Of a stretch of 64,000 nucleotides of DNA, positions 1-11,023 are shown in pieces. The translations under genes and the position numbers were made by a program. The first letter of the stretch is position 1. Each line of letters starts with the position of its first letter. Under the pieces are notes generated by a model. That model worked only from the letters and a program-made list of their open reading frames with translations. It ran no database searches and was not told the origin of the DNA. The DNA comes from Bradysia coprophila (lineage: Eukaryota > Arthropoda > Insecta > Diptera > Sciaridae): the NCBI RefSeq assembly GCF_014529535.1, contig NW_023503972.1, positions 2,294,001-2,358,000 of the forward strand, given 5' to 3'.

Positions 1-177
1 GTTAGGTTGCCTTCTGTGTATGAAATTTGACTTTTCGTAATGACATTGAAACCATTTAAACAAACCTATACTGAACGGAACTATGGAAAGTAGAATACGA
101 TCTATTACATTTTGACATATTTTGCCAAAAACTACTACTGCGTGTCAATTCAACTGTAAATTCAGAATTAGGCTTGA

Positions 178-272
178 TTTCCACTTAGCAAAAAAGTACT
201 CAGTTTGAGACACAATTTTTGCTTTGTTTACTTGACAGCTCTCTCATGGAGTACTTTTTGGTGAGTGGAAAC
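178..272. mobile_element. Small TIR element, family 'AAAAAGTACTC', copy 1
   Basis: Ends TTTCCACTTAGCAAAAAAGT and, reversed from the right, TTTCCACTCACCAAAAAGTA. Further copies lie at 25012-25126 and 58725-58840. Confidence 0.65.
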
Positions 273-394
273 CATACCGTTAGGTTACGCAGGTGACACA
301 TACCACAAAATCACTATAAACTAATTCATATTTGGTGAAATTTTTGTATTGTATTTAATTCTATAGATATAGATTGTATTTAATTAGATGGTGT

Positions 395-560
395 AACCGT
401 GGATTTACATAGCAACGTAAAAGTGACAGATGCAATGTTTTTTAAATACTGCAACCCGAAATTTCATTCATAAAATTAAAATTATGAATGAAATTTCGAG
501 TTGCCGTATGAGAAAATTTTTGCGTCTGTCACTTTTACGTTGCTATGTAAATCCACAGTA
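395..560. repeat. Palindromic MITE
   Basis: Arms of 41 bp (tggatttacatagcaacgta... and its complement) flank an inner palindrome at 451-503, so the whole 166 bp folds into one hairpin. Confidence 0.75.
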
Positions 561-588
561 AGATTCGTATTTTTTCGTAATAGTTCTT

Positions 589-820
589 ACAGTCAAAGGC
601 AGTCAATTTTCAGGATAAATTTGCTTCAGCTGTTTTTCAGCTGATCCACGCATACAATCAAAACTGGTTTTCATTGTTCATACGGTTGAAGTTGCTACAC
701 GCACGCGCATGATAGTGATAAAACCTTATAAAGACGTATAAACGGTTGTGATTGTTTATATGGATCAGCTGAAAAACAGCTGAAGCTAATTTATGCTGAA
801 AATTGACTGCCTTTGACTGT
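589..820. repeat. TIR element with 60-bp inverted arms
   Basis: Arms 589-648 and 761-820 share acagtcaaaggcagtcaatt and cagctg-tttttcagctgat. A diverged relative may occur near 45200-45320 (tcagctgttt, gttacacgcacg). Confidence 0.7.
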
Positions 821-1012
821 ATGTCAAGGGGAATTAATTTGGACATTCAATTTGAGAGTATAAAGGATGAAAAGAAGAGAAAGTAAGGATTCCTAATGTA
901 TAAAAATATTGTTCCAAGACTGTCGTATTTCACGAGTATAGTGAGCACAAAAAGTAAATTATCTTGAGTGGAGTACGAAGTTGGCTCAAAACCTCTTTTC
1001 TTGCTCCAAATA

Positions 1013-4000
1013 TTAATTGTTAGTGCTTTTCAAAATGTTGAATAGGCTGTAAGCTGACTTTAAAATCTGTAATGGAAATGTTAGATGAAACCGACGGATC
1101 GAACGCCCCGCTTACCCTTCTAAACGTTTCCAAGGTTAGTGGATACAATTTAGCGACCAGCAATTGATGCGGTTCCTTCGAATATTCGGCAAAAATAAGC
1201 ATGCACGTCTTGGTCGATTGCGGCTGCTCGACCCAATTGGATTCAAACAAGCTGTAAGTGAGACGGTCGCTAGATACCAAAATCTCGTTACCCAAGTACG
1301 TAATCATGAACAATTCGGAAATGTGGTAAAACATTGTGTAGACATGGACCATAGTTTTCGCAAAATTGTTGGTTGTATCCTGAAAATGGAATGGAACATA
1401 CTAAGCCCGGCACAAAAAAAAACATTGGTCTATTTTTGGGTCTGCATTTAAGAAAATTCGTCAACTGTGTCGAATTTGTTTTAGTGCAGTCTCAAAAATA
1501 GGCTCATGCAACGGAATTGATTTATACAAATGCCAAGCCATAAATTGAGCCACAGATGCAGAGGCCACTGGTCGCAAATTGAATAAGAAATAAATTCGAT
1601 GTCAGTGATGCCAGTTTTTCGATGAGTCTTCAAAATAGAAATTTTATTTGAAAATGATGTATTTATGTTATAGTTATTTGCATAATACTAGGTCTACTGT
1701 GACAATGTACATCAGGGCCTACTTTTTAGAAACTGTTAGAGAAAATCGAGAAATTCAAGAAACTTTGAGAAATTCAAGAAACTTTGAGAAATTCAAGAAA
1801 TTTCGAGAAATATTTCTTGAATTTCTCAAAGTTTCTTGAATTTCTCGAGTTCGAGAAATTTCAAGAAATTCCCGAAAATCCAAGAAATTCGAGAAACTTC
1901 GAGAAATTCAAGAAATTTCAAGAAACTAAGAAATTAGTTTCCAAAAAGTAGTCCCTGATGTACATCGTGTGCCTGAAATAGTTATTTTTCTAACGCATGC
2001 TAAAATGCTCGTCTCCGGCTAGAGCTGGAACCTAATTTGCTAAAAAAAAGCCTTTCAGCACGGCAGAGTAAAATAAACCAGGCAGGAGCGGCTCATTTTC
2101 GAAACGTCAAATAAGGGACCTAATACATGGGATGAAAATGAACTCAAATGAACACTGACATAAAGTGAAAAATTTTATTCGCAAAATATCAAGGGCTACT
2201 AGATTATTCAGGTCCCTAGTCAAACTAGCGCTCCTGCCTGGTTAACTTTACACTGTCGACTGTCGTGCTTTCAGCATAAGTTAAGAACAACGTTTTTCCT
2301 CAATGACGTGGGAACTGAGCGATAAAGTCGCGATATTTCAACATTAGTTAGGAAAAAGTATTTTCCCTCCACGGACGGAAGAGAAAATGCTGATAAAGTA
2401 GAAATCAGACATAATAACTATCAATAATTCCATTTTGTCACGGCAGAGTAAAATAAACCAGGCAGTAGCGGTTCATTTTTTAAACATCAAATAAGGGACC
2501 TAATGCACTAATAAAAATGGGTTGTGATAAAAGTTCATGGTTTGACCGTCAAAACCAGCGCCAATGTCAACATTTTCTTTTTGATTTTTCACTTCAATGA
2601 TCTATTGAAATTGAGATATAGACTCAATAGACCAATTTGTTCAACGGATACTACATGTCTGAAACATAAATAGTTTCACAAATTGTGTATTTACTGAGCG
2701 TCATAGACCTGAAACGTCATTCTCCTTCTTCTTAAAATGGCGAAAATCACAACCCATTGTATTCGCAAAACACAAAAACTACTAGATTGTTCAGGTCGCT
2801 AGTCAAATGAAGCGCCCATACCTGGTTTAGTTCAGTAATTCACACGCCACATACATTATATAAAACAGAAGCTTGTTAACCTAGTGACCTAGTTAACCCG
2901 AGAAAATTAAATTTCAACCAATTTTTCCCGGGGCGTTGTGAAACACCAATTTTCAACCAAAAGTATTTTTCTCATGTCCTTCACGCCACAAGAAAATATG
3001 GTTAATCACACCGCACGCATGAAATTAGTTATCTGTTCACCGTTGGGAAAAAGTTGGAAATTTATTTCGATGGTGTTTTTTGTAACCAGAGTGTAGCGAG
3101 TAACCCGAGAAAAATAAATTTCCTACTTTTTTCCCGATGTCAACATAACCTTTTTCACAGCAAATACCCCCAAGTTTCAGCTGAGGTGGAAAAGTGATTA
3201 TTTTGTGAAAAGTTTTTCGCGAAATAACATGAATTTGATTTCGTGCAATGCAATTTTACAGCATTTTGTTCGATCTATAATTAACATAATGATTGATACC
3301 TCCTCAAGTTTATGTGATCATGGATCGATTTTTCCAACTCCAGGACAAAATGGTCGCACTTTTCCATTTTCGAGAATTTTAAACTTCCATTTTCTTCCAT
3401 TGTCGAGCCCATTTTTCTGATCTCTCTTGCTAGAACTTGATATCTTAACGAACATACAAGTATAATGTACCACACCATAACGGAAAATACGAGAACAATC
3501 AATGTGATGAAAAGTTCAGTACCAAGGAAAATATAGGCAATCCAGTACACGATTTTGTTTTTTCTCCAATCGAACAGTGGAAATTCAATGTCGTAAATTA
3601 GAGTTCTCTCATTTCTATAAATAATCGGAAAAACGATAACTTCTATGACACATGCCATGGTAGAAGCACATAAAAATGCAGTCGCAAAGGTCATAAATTT
3701 TCCCAATTTTTGATTGAAAAATCTGAAGTCATCGCCATATTGAATCGAAAAGACACAGATCCGATCTAGCAAATTCAAAATTTGCTTCTGGTTCCTCATC
3801 AAAACCCACAATTTCACGACCAAAACTCCCACTGCAATTGATACTTCTGCTGCGAATATGGATTCGCTTACATTTTCACTTTTAAATGCACCAAGGGCCA
3901 ATGTGTAAGTGAAAAAAGAATAATAGACGGAATAGAATGTCTGCATCCCGAGCTTAGTACGAGTAATCTTGTCACCATGGTGCCAAAATCCAATCCGATA

Positions 4001-4051
4001 AAGGACGGAAATCAATCGACTTATGACTTTGTGAATATTAACCGAGTGCAT
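1013..4051 (-). CDS. Insect odorant receptor (seven-transmembrane Or family), four exons
   Basis: Exons on the minus strand are 4051-3300, 1627-1528, 1379-1116 and 1066-1013; phases agree throughout and give 389 aa, the usual length for an insect odorant receptor. The first exon carries most membrane segments after the start MHSVNIHKVISRL. The start is the first ATG in frame; upstream codons open only from a non-ATG. The C-terminal exons carry the family signature: HINLRRLIEKLA, then SGLCICGSIYGLAF, then ITYLGNEI, SLFESNW, and the tail LTLETFRR joined to ILKSAYSLFNILKS. By family knowledge the product is a ligand-gated cation channel subunit acting with Orco in olfactory neuron dendrites; its ligand cannot be told. 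Intron 1 (1672 nt) is filled with nested repeats, while the other introns are short. The last intron is 49 nt and stays open in frame if unspliced, but only splicing restores the conserved tail. Confidence 0.9.
1705..1965. repeat. Palindrome with a GAGAAATTC-type simple repeat core
   Basis: Arms of about 30 bp (atgtacatcaggg-cctactt and complement) enclose about 200 bp of degenerate gagaaattcaagaaa units that themselves run in both orientations. In odorant receptor intron 1. Confidence 0.65.
2050..2275. repeat. TIR element copy in odorant receptor intron 1
   Basis: Inverted ends contain tgctgaaag and aaaccaggcaggagcg. A second copy, interrupted by another insertion, follows at 2438-2838. Confidence 0.6.
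2438..2838. repeat. Second copy of the 2050-2275 element, interrupted
   Basis: It starts cacggcagagtaaaataaac as the first copy does and ends with the acctggtttag arm. The middle is broken by the insertion at 2517-2757. Confidence 0.6.
2517..2757. mobile_element. TIR insertion nested in the 2438-2838 repeat
   Basis: Inverted ends ATGGGTTGTGAT and ATCACAACCCAT; the sequence between is absent from the sister copy at 2050-2275. Confidence 0.6.
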
Positions 4052-4599
4052 TCTGGCAGCTGGTGTGAATACTAATGGAATGCAAATGCATTCTTCCAAC
4101 TTTTATACGTGTTTTGTCTTAGAGTTAATGGTGTTGAAGAGAGAACGTCAGTTGTTTATGTACACAGATGGAAATCTTAGGTTAAATTTGAATCTTTATC
4201 AGATTAATCTTATCAAGAAGGCAGTTTGCTTTTGTAGAAAGATTATTTAATTAGCGATAGCACTCCGCTCGGATTAGAAACATATGTACGAAAAGAGCTG
4301 GGAAATCTACTATTTTTCCACTTTGGTACAAAAAACGTCATCTACAACGCACTTCAATTATTGTTACCTTCTCAATTTCTAGATTTCTATGAATTTACAC
4401 CTCTAGAGGAGAAACATTTTCGGAGCAAACCGAAGAAGTTTTATAAAATTTTAGGAAACTTTTTCTAGAAAATAGACCTCTGCTCTTAGTTGAGTTTACG
4501 GGTTTGACGATCTGCATGGCTGTATTGTTTATTCTGTATTGTGATGGTTAATAGCAAAGAAATTATAACGTGCTAGTAGAAGGTGAGGGAACTGTCATG

Positions 4600-4740
4600 T
4601 TGAGCCGAAATACCGTATCGCACCGTTTGTGTGCTTTGGAGAGCTTTCGACAGTTTTGATATTCTTTTGGATTTCATTGGAAAAATGGAATACAAAATAA
4701 GCTGAAAGCCCCCAAAAGCTCTTTAAAAACAAGACCCACC
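4600..4740. repeat. Dispersed repeat, copy 1 (second copy 30240-30411)
   Basis: It shares ccgtatcgc, then tgtgtgctttg-agagctttc, then a tggatt-a--gaaaaa block and an aagct...aaaagct...ttaaaa-caa end with 30240-30411. The two differ by small indels. Confidence 0.55.
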
Positions 4741-4793
4741 AAAATCATTTACATGCTACATGCGTCGAAAACCGTACTTTTCATGTTTTAAGC

Positions 4794-4913
4794 GGTTGCT
4801 AGGAATCTCGCGCCGCGTCATTCAAAATAATTCACATTTTGACATATTTTGTATAAGGAAGATGTCACTTTGTGAATTATTGTGAATGAAGCGGCGCGAG
4901 ATTCCTTAACACC
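4794..4913. mobile_element. 120-bp palindromic MITE with 9-bp TSD
   Basis: Inverted ends share GGAATCTCGCGCCGC. The flanks carry a perfect GTTTTAAGC duplication (4785-4793 and 4914-4922). A related repeat at 16227-16312 has the uninterrupted site (reverse strand, catgtttcaagcac), which proves the insertion. Confidence 0.85.
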
Positions 4914-4954
4914 GTTTTAAGCACTTCTTTCGACGCTCTCAGCATGTAAAATCC

Positions 4955-5090
4955 ATTACATAACTCGGGATAAAAATGAAAAGTCTCGTTTTCGTGTGTT
5001 TATTGACCTAGGCTTCGCCTCGGATCAACAATATTCTCACGAAAACTCTACTTTTCATCGTTTTATCCCCAGTCATGTAAAATACTATTA
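4955..5090. repeat. GC-tipped hairpin with TACTATTA edge
   Basis: Arms actcgggataaaaatgaaaa and complement, then gttttcgtg, enclose the tip AGGCTTCGCCT (5020-5030). The right edge is TACTATTA (5083-5090). Related to 16147-16230. Confidence 0.6.
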
Positions 5091-6397
5091 GCATTCCTCA
5101 CCTCACCCACTTCAATTCATTCAATTTTTCGAATCATTCAAGCCTGAACTTTTATTAGTGTATACTGGCGGACGTCATTCAATTATTTACTCGGTAAATT
5201 ACATATCTCCACCCCACTAACAAATATAATTCTTGCAAAAGTTTAATTGGAAAATTGATCAATTTGAATACAGAAAATGTTCATATTGGTTAAGTCGAGG
5301 TATTCGAAAATTACCGTTAATTTTTGATCAACTTTCTTGGACATTATTTATAGTTTTTCCTGCAAGCACATTTGCATTGACGAAATCAATTTTCTGAGCA
5401 AGGAAATTGTTAATTTCATTTGCAACCTGCAAATTATTACCTCCAATAGCTTAGTCAGGTAAGCAGAAAACTGTTCGTTTTGATGATTTTCGTGGTTAAT
5501 ACCAAGTCAGCTGCCTTGCTAATACCTATATAATGATTAACACTCAATTCTATTGCGAGTCGGTTTTCCAATGGAGCACATTGTTAACAGAGGTGCATAC
5601 GTTACGATAGAACACCGTGAAAGTGTTCCCCGATTTAATTTGCTGTCTGTGATTTCCCTTATGTTCATTTATGCCACACAAACTCATGGATTTATTCATA
5701 GCATTGAACCAGTTGATTTTGTCCCATAAACGCATCAGTTATGGAAAGAAAGGATAACTTTTGTCTGAAGCCTTCGTGCTGCTGTTGATTCGGTTACGTA
5801 CAACAAATAGATAGAGATTTTCGAAAAACTGTCCATTTTTAGTGAACTAAATTTGGCACACCAAAATTTATCCAAAATCTGTCTAATTTTAGTGAACCAG
5901 AACTTATCCAAAATAGACAGATTTTCTAGCTCCCAGGCTACGAGTGTGGTTTTTATAACAATCTCTTCCTGTGGTTATATTCTTGCGCTCGTCAAAATTC
6001 CGTTTAACTGTATCAGTAATAACTTATTTACAAATAATTGAATTGCGTGCAGATTACATTGAAGTTGAAGGACAGAACCGTTGGTATTATTTGATGAAAG
6101 CAGAAAAGATTCATTACGTAAAACATAAACAGCCAACAATATATGTATATAAACTTAAACACCTGTGTATGCATTCGCTCGCAAACAACACTTATGTATC
6201 TAAATCTCGAAGAGACGATAGTCGTCCATAATTTTAATTTCCGATATTCGCAATTCGACCTTGAACCTCCCAAACTTGTATTTTAACATTTCCAACGATT
6301 CTCCTTTATATTATCACCGTCGCGTATCGAGTTAATCGATGTTAGTCGTAACTCGGATCTTGTGTGTCCACTATATTGTTTTTGCAAAGTATAAACA

Positions 6398-8946
6398 ATG
6401 TTGCTAAATCAGTGCACTATTTTGTTGTCGGTGGTATTTGTTGTTTCATGCCGAGATGAATTTACAAAAAAATACCAAGCAGATGACAATCGAATAATAA
6501 AACGTCTTCACGCGTCACCACATGCGAAATTATTTCTTAATGGATGCGGTGCTGATTACACTGAACTGAATGAAACTGCGAGAAATGAATCTGATTTTTT
6601 CAAACTATCAAAATCTAAAGATTATTTATTTGCCATTTTCACATTGGACCAAGTTTCGCTTATTATTTCGAATACGAATCCGAACATGAAAGCCGAAAAG
6701 GACAAATGGGGAGAAAGTGATGATGATGATGAAGATGTGCCTGATTTGTTATTTAATATCAGTGAGTGTCTAACTCAACGATCGATTGGCTTAGACCAAA
6801 GCACCTAGCAGGGTAATAGAGGTTTTTACACGTCAAATATAGAGTAGTTTTTTGATACCAATAATGCCATTAGCAGCCTTAATGGTAATTTGGCAATGAC
6901 ATTATGAAAAAAAGGTATGGAAATATTCGCATGCTTCGATTAAAGTACTACTTTATTTTTTTCTATTACCCTGCTAGGTGCTTTGCTTAGACCAATTGAC
7001 TGTATTGTTCGATTGAACTGTAATGAATTGTAATGAACTAAACAGATTTTTAAAATTTTAATTCTTATCCAAAAATAATCGTAACCATAAACCGTAACCA
7101 TAAACCGTAACCATAAACCGTAACCATAACCATAAACCATAACCATAAAATAAAAAAATCTTTTTTTCCGGAACAATGATCAGGCAACTCCGGTTATTGG
7201 ACACTATACTTGTCTTTTGGATTAAGTTTTTAAAATTGATTCACCTAATTTTAATTCATTGCACTCCAACGACCCACAATCATCGAATAGGCCTTTGTGA
7301 TGAAGTGAAAATTAATTAATTCCATTTTTCAAAACTATTTGATAGCCTTGGGCATTAACAAAAATACAATGGCTCAGCTGGAGGTGTTTGAAAATGAAAC
7401 CAAAATCGGTAACGCTACCCAACACTCGATTCCAATATTGCCCACGATCCCTTACTACGTGAACATTTCCATAACAGGAGGCAGTAAGAAAAATTTGTTC
7501 TTTTGAAAATCTGATTTCAAAACTAACTAATTTCCATTCAAATACAGACATATCGGTGTATGAAGCGCGAACCGGCGCCTCATACCCATTCATGTCGTTC
7601 AGTTTCAGTTCGAGCTCAAATTGGAATTTATCAAATTACGAATATTTCGTTAAATTTAGGCATTCGTCACCCATTTATGCTCATTACGAGTGTTGTGAGG
7701 CATGTACTCCGTGGATATACACCCGTATCAGCGGTGAGTTTTACGGAATTTATTCAGTTACCTTTGATCATAACAGAAATGGATGAACAGGATGCTCCAA
7801 ATACTCTGCTAGAACAGCTAGTAAGGAAACGGCTCACTTGATAAACTATGACAGCTCGACGAATCGAACGGATGATTTTGTATTTAATCAAATTATCTTA
7901 GTTCATCACGACGGCAACCCAACTTTCAGGGCAAAAATTATATTCTCACAAAGTGACGTATCCAAAAAGAATCGCTACGAAATCGGTAAGCAAAATGTGC
8001 TACACAATTTTACAGCTCGATTTGGAAAACTATTTTCTGCAGGCCTGTCCGAAAGCCCGACAATCTTACATTATTCCAACAAACAAGCACAATTCCTTAA
8101 GACATTGCCAGCTGGAGCGACCTTGAAACGAGAATACACTTCACCATTCATTGTTAACATAACAATTACCAGGGGTAAGTTCAAAATAATTGTTCTTTAA
8201 CCTTCGAATGCCATCACCAGTTGAGACCATTCAGGAAAATTTATTATTTTATCACCCATCAAGATGGTATTGTTAGTCTAAGGCAACCATACGAACAATA
8301 TCCGTTTCTTGAGTATATTAACCAAAGGGACCAGCCAACTTTGGAAGCAGTGAACGTCAAATATATGATCATGGTTAAAGCGTACGAAGACTTCGTCAGA
8401 TACGACTTTTATCACGATTGTACGGACCTGCTATTCTTCGCTAGGAAGCAGGAGCTAACAATACCCAATATGTATAATGTACCTGAGACAAGTAAGGACG
8501 ACAATGGTACCGATAAATATCCGATGATATGGTCATACGTCTCGAAACGGTTCAACACGACAAAACATGATGTGCTGCATGTATTCCAAGACTCATTCCT
8601 TATCTATGATAAGTGGAGTGATGTACAAATTGAGGACAACAGCGATTACAAGGAAAAAAAATCATCGGAAAACTCAACGAAACGGAGTTCAGATAAAGCC
8701 GGAACCAATTCATCATCGAAAGGGGACGGTTCAAATTTTTCGGATATGATTAAAAAGGCGGCGGCTGGTGTCGGATCGTGTTTGTTTATTGGAATTTTAA
8801 AAGTAGTTTTCCAAATGGATTGCGTTAAAAATTTGATGAAAGATGTGGATGTGGACGATGATCGAGCAAAGGAATTAAGAAAAAATGTCAGCAATGTTGT
8901 TCACAAAAATCTTGTCAATACACTGGGCATTGAAGACGATGATTAA
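6398..8946 (+). CDS. Secreted protein with two Methyltransf_FA-like domains (paralogue A)
   Basis: Exons are 6398-6761, 7346-7483, 7548-7733, 7791-7985, 8043-8174 and 8264-8946, all introns phase 1, giving 565 aa. An N-terminal signal peptide (MLLNQCTILLSVVFVVSC) is followed by two copies of one domain. Each copy has a Y/F-x-I-x-x-G motif (FNITLG near aa 118; YEIGLSE near 292) and then a strand pair before a PF motif (TISVYEARTGASYPFMSF near 168; GIVSLRQPYEQYPFLEY near 339). This layout resembles the Methyltransf_FA (farnesoic acid O-methyltransferase) domain; the match is by eye and the name does not prove catalysis. The tail is rich in Asn, Ser, Lys and Asp, with a hydrophobic patch near GSCLFIGILKVV, and several N-glycosylation sequons occur. 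Introns of 57 nt separate most exons. It is convergent with paralogue B, stops 72 bp apart. Exon 5 uses the acceptor at 8263; nearer AGs break the frame. Confidence 0.75.
6799..6983. mobile_element. 185-bp TIR MITE in intron 1 of paralogue A
   Basis: Inverted ends aagcacctagcagggtaata (6799) and complement (to 6983). The flanks share CTTAGACCA, giving a 7-9-bp TSD with ambiguous borders. Confidence 0.75.
7079..7150. repeat. Minisatellite, 12-bp unit ccataaaccgta
   Basis: About six units of cataaaccgtaac decaying to cataaccataa, in intron 1 of paralogue A. Confidence 0.8.
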
Positions 8947-9018
8947 AATACGTTCTACCGCTAAAAACTCATCTTTTAATATTTGAAAATAGGCATCAAG
9001 ACAGAGTAAAATATCCCT

Positions 9019-10986
9019 TCAACCGATTAATCTGGCCAACAACGCAGAATTCAATCCACCACGGTTATTACCTGTGTAACTGAGAGGTTTTACATCATCT
9101 TCATCGTCGTCAACTTCGTCCATTGCCTCTGTTGTGACTCGCATTAATGTGACATCTGACAATTCATGTGGACAATAATCCTCGGGGCTTGTTCCATCTT
9201 CATATTCGTACTGTGTACTTCCGGTCCCTTCGAATTGGCTCGTATCTAAAAATGTGTTTGTCTTTGTTTTGCCTGTTTCGAAAGTTTCCATTTCATTCAG
9301 TTCAACTTCGTCGTGTCCCCTCCTTCCAGATAGAAAATTAAAAAAAGAATCGAAAAAATTGTCCGCTTCGGTTGTTGATGAAATATTTTCGTTCAGCATC
9401 GTTGTTGCCTCTGTTTCCTCGTCTAGTCGTATAGTCGTTGAATCTGATATGTTTTCAAGGCTCCTGGTGGCTGATTCCATTTTTGAGGATGAATTATTTT
9501 CGATCAGCACCGTAGTTGCGTCTGTTTGAGTCGGTTCGAATGTGGTGTATTCTTCATCTAATCGTTTGGTCGACGAATCTGGTATGTTTTCATGGCTGTC
9601 CGTTTTTGCAGCAGAACTACTGTTAGTTCGATTATTGTCTTTCTCATACACATGACAATATTCTGATTCAGACGGCACACAACAGTCGTAGTATAGATCA
9701 ACGGTTTTAAAACCATCAGATGTGACTGACATGAATTTGATGGACTCTCCAAAGTCGAAATAGTTGCATAACTTCATTGTCAGGATTAGAGGACCGATGC
9801 TGGTGTCCGAGTGGTCGTGAATTGATATATTCTTTGTCACTGGAAAAAGTTTGTCGTTTAATTTATGATTTTTATTAAAGTGGAGCGCGTAGTACAAGAT
9901 GTGTCGAGAAAATTCAAGTAAAATGATATGACAACGATAGGGATGTATTTGAAGGGAATTAAAGTTGAAACTCCGCTTAAAAAGACCGTCATATGAATCC
10001 GTTTACATACAACGAAATAATGCACGTCTTTCGACTAAGCAGCCATTCTTGGTAAACTTAGTGTGCAAAAGTTTCAGTAATAGCACAGAGTGCGAGACAA
10101 AATCAACAATCTAGTATTTAGTGGAAGCACATTTTTTGTCGGGAGTTCCCGAAGCTAGGTGAAGATGAGTTAAGCTCCTTATTGTGGTTTTATGGTAGAT
10201 TCCAAAAGTGTATTTTCATCATCCCTTAGCAGTTTGAAATCGATTGAATTTTCATTACTTTACCTGAACTCAATATGACTCTGATAAAATTAGGCTCGGA
10301 CGGTTCCCGTCGAGTCCAGCCTTTTCTAACTACTTTTTTGTCATGATATCTCCCACTAGTCGGATTGTACATTCGTATGCGCATAGAGATTTCATCATCG
10401 CCTATTGCTATAAAAGAAAAGTATGTTGGACAATCAACCTCTTCGTGTGCTTGAATTCGCTTGGCTCGTACTTATTCGAATATACGCTCCCGTTTCAAAT
10501 TTTCTACTCGTGAAAAGTAGGTGCATGTTGTCGTTGCGTCGTCTGTATACACCGAATATTTGGTCATAATTGTTTTCCTTTTTCTCTAATACATTAAATT
10601 TGGACATATTCACAAAATTCTGGAAAAATCCATTGCCAACTGGGGAAAATTTTGCCCTGCAATCTGAAAGTGAACCATTTCGTTGGAATATCAATTTCAG
10701 TTCGTTTCTTATTCATTACCCTTAATAGTCTGTGTCACTTCAGTTCCGCACTTCGGACCGTATTTCGTTGAACAGCCATAGAAACCAACGAGCTTAAAAT
10801 TTTTGTTGCGGTTTCTGATAGACATATAGTTGACCTACTTCCAGAGAAATAAAAACCGTACAGTTGAAATGAAGACAACGATTCGTATCGTATACCTCAA
10901 TCCAATGAGAGCTTCCGTTCAGGAACGGTTCCTTCCGATCAAATCCATCACCATTTCTTGTGTACACTTTCAAATCGGATGTATCT

Positions 10987-11023
<37 letters not shown>

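Larger units (their letters stand above)
4052..6397. other. Intergenic region between the odorant receptor and paralogue A
   Basis: Apart from the repeats listed (4600-5090) I see only AT-rich DNA and a short duplicated stretch at about 5825-5930 (ttttagtgaac--a, tatccaaaat). Open frames here lack ATG starts, splice context or protein-like composition. Confidence 0.5.

Noticed and set aside
1164-1451. Plus-strand open frame over the odorant receptor 3' exons
   Set aside because: It is antisense to exons with strong family matches and correct splice sites.
8175-8264. Apparent frameshift between exons 4 and 5 of paralogue A
   Set aside because: The AGs at 8220 and 8234 give the wrong phase, but the AG at 8263 after a pyrimidine-rich stretch fits phase 1 and aligns GIVSLRQPYEQYPF with the domain pattern.
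9254-9529. Plus-strand Ser/Val-rich frame
   Set aside because: Antisense to the low-complexity tail of paralogue B.
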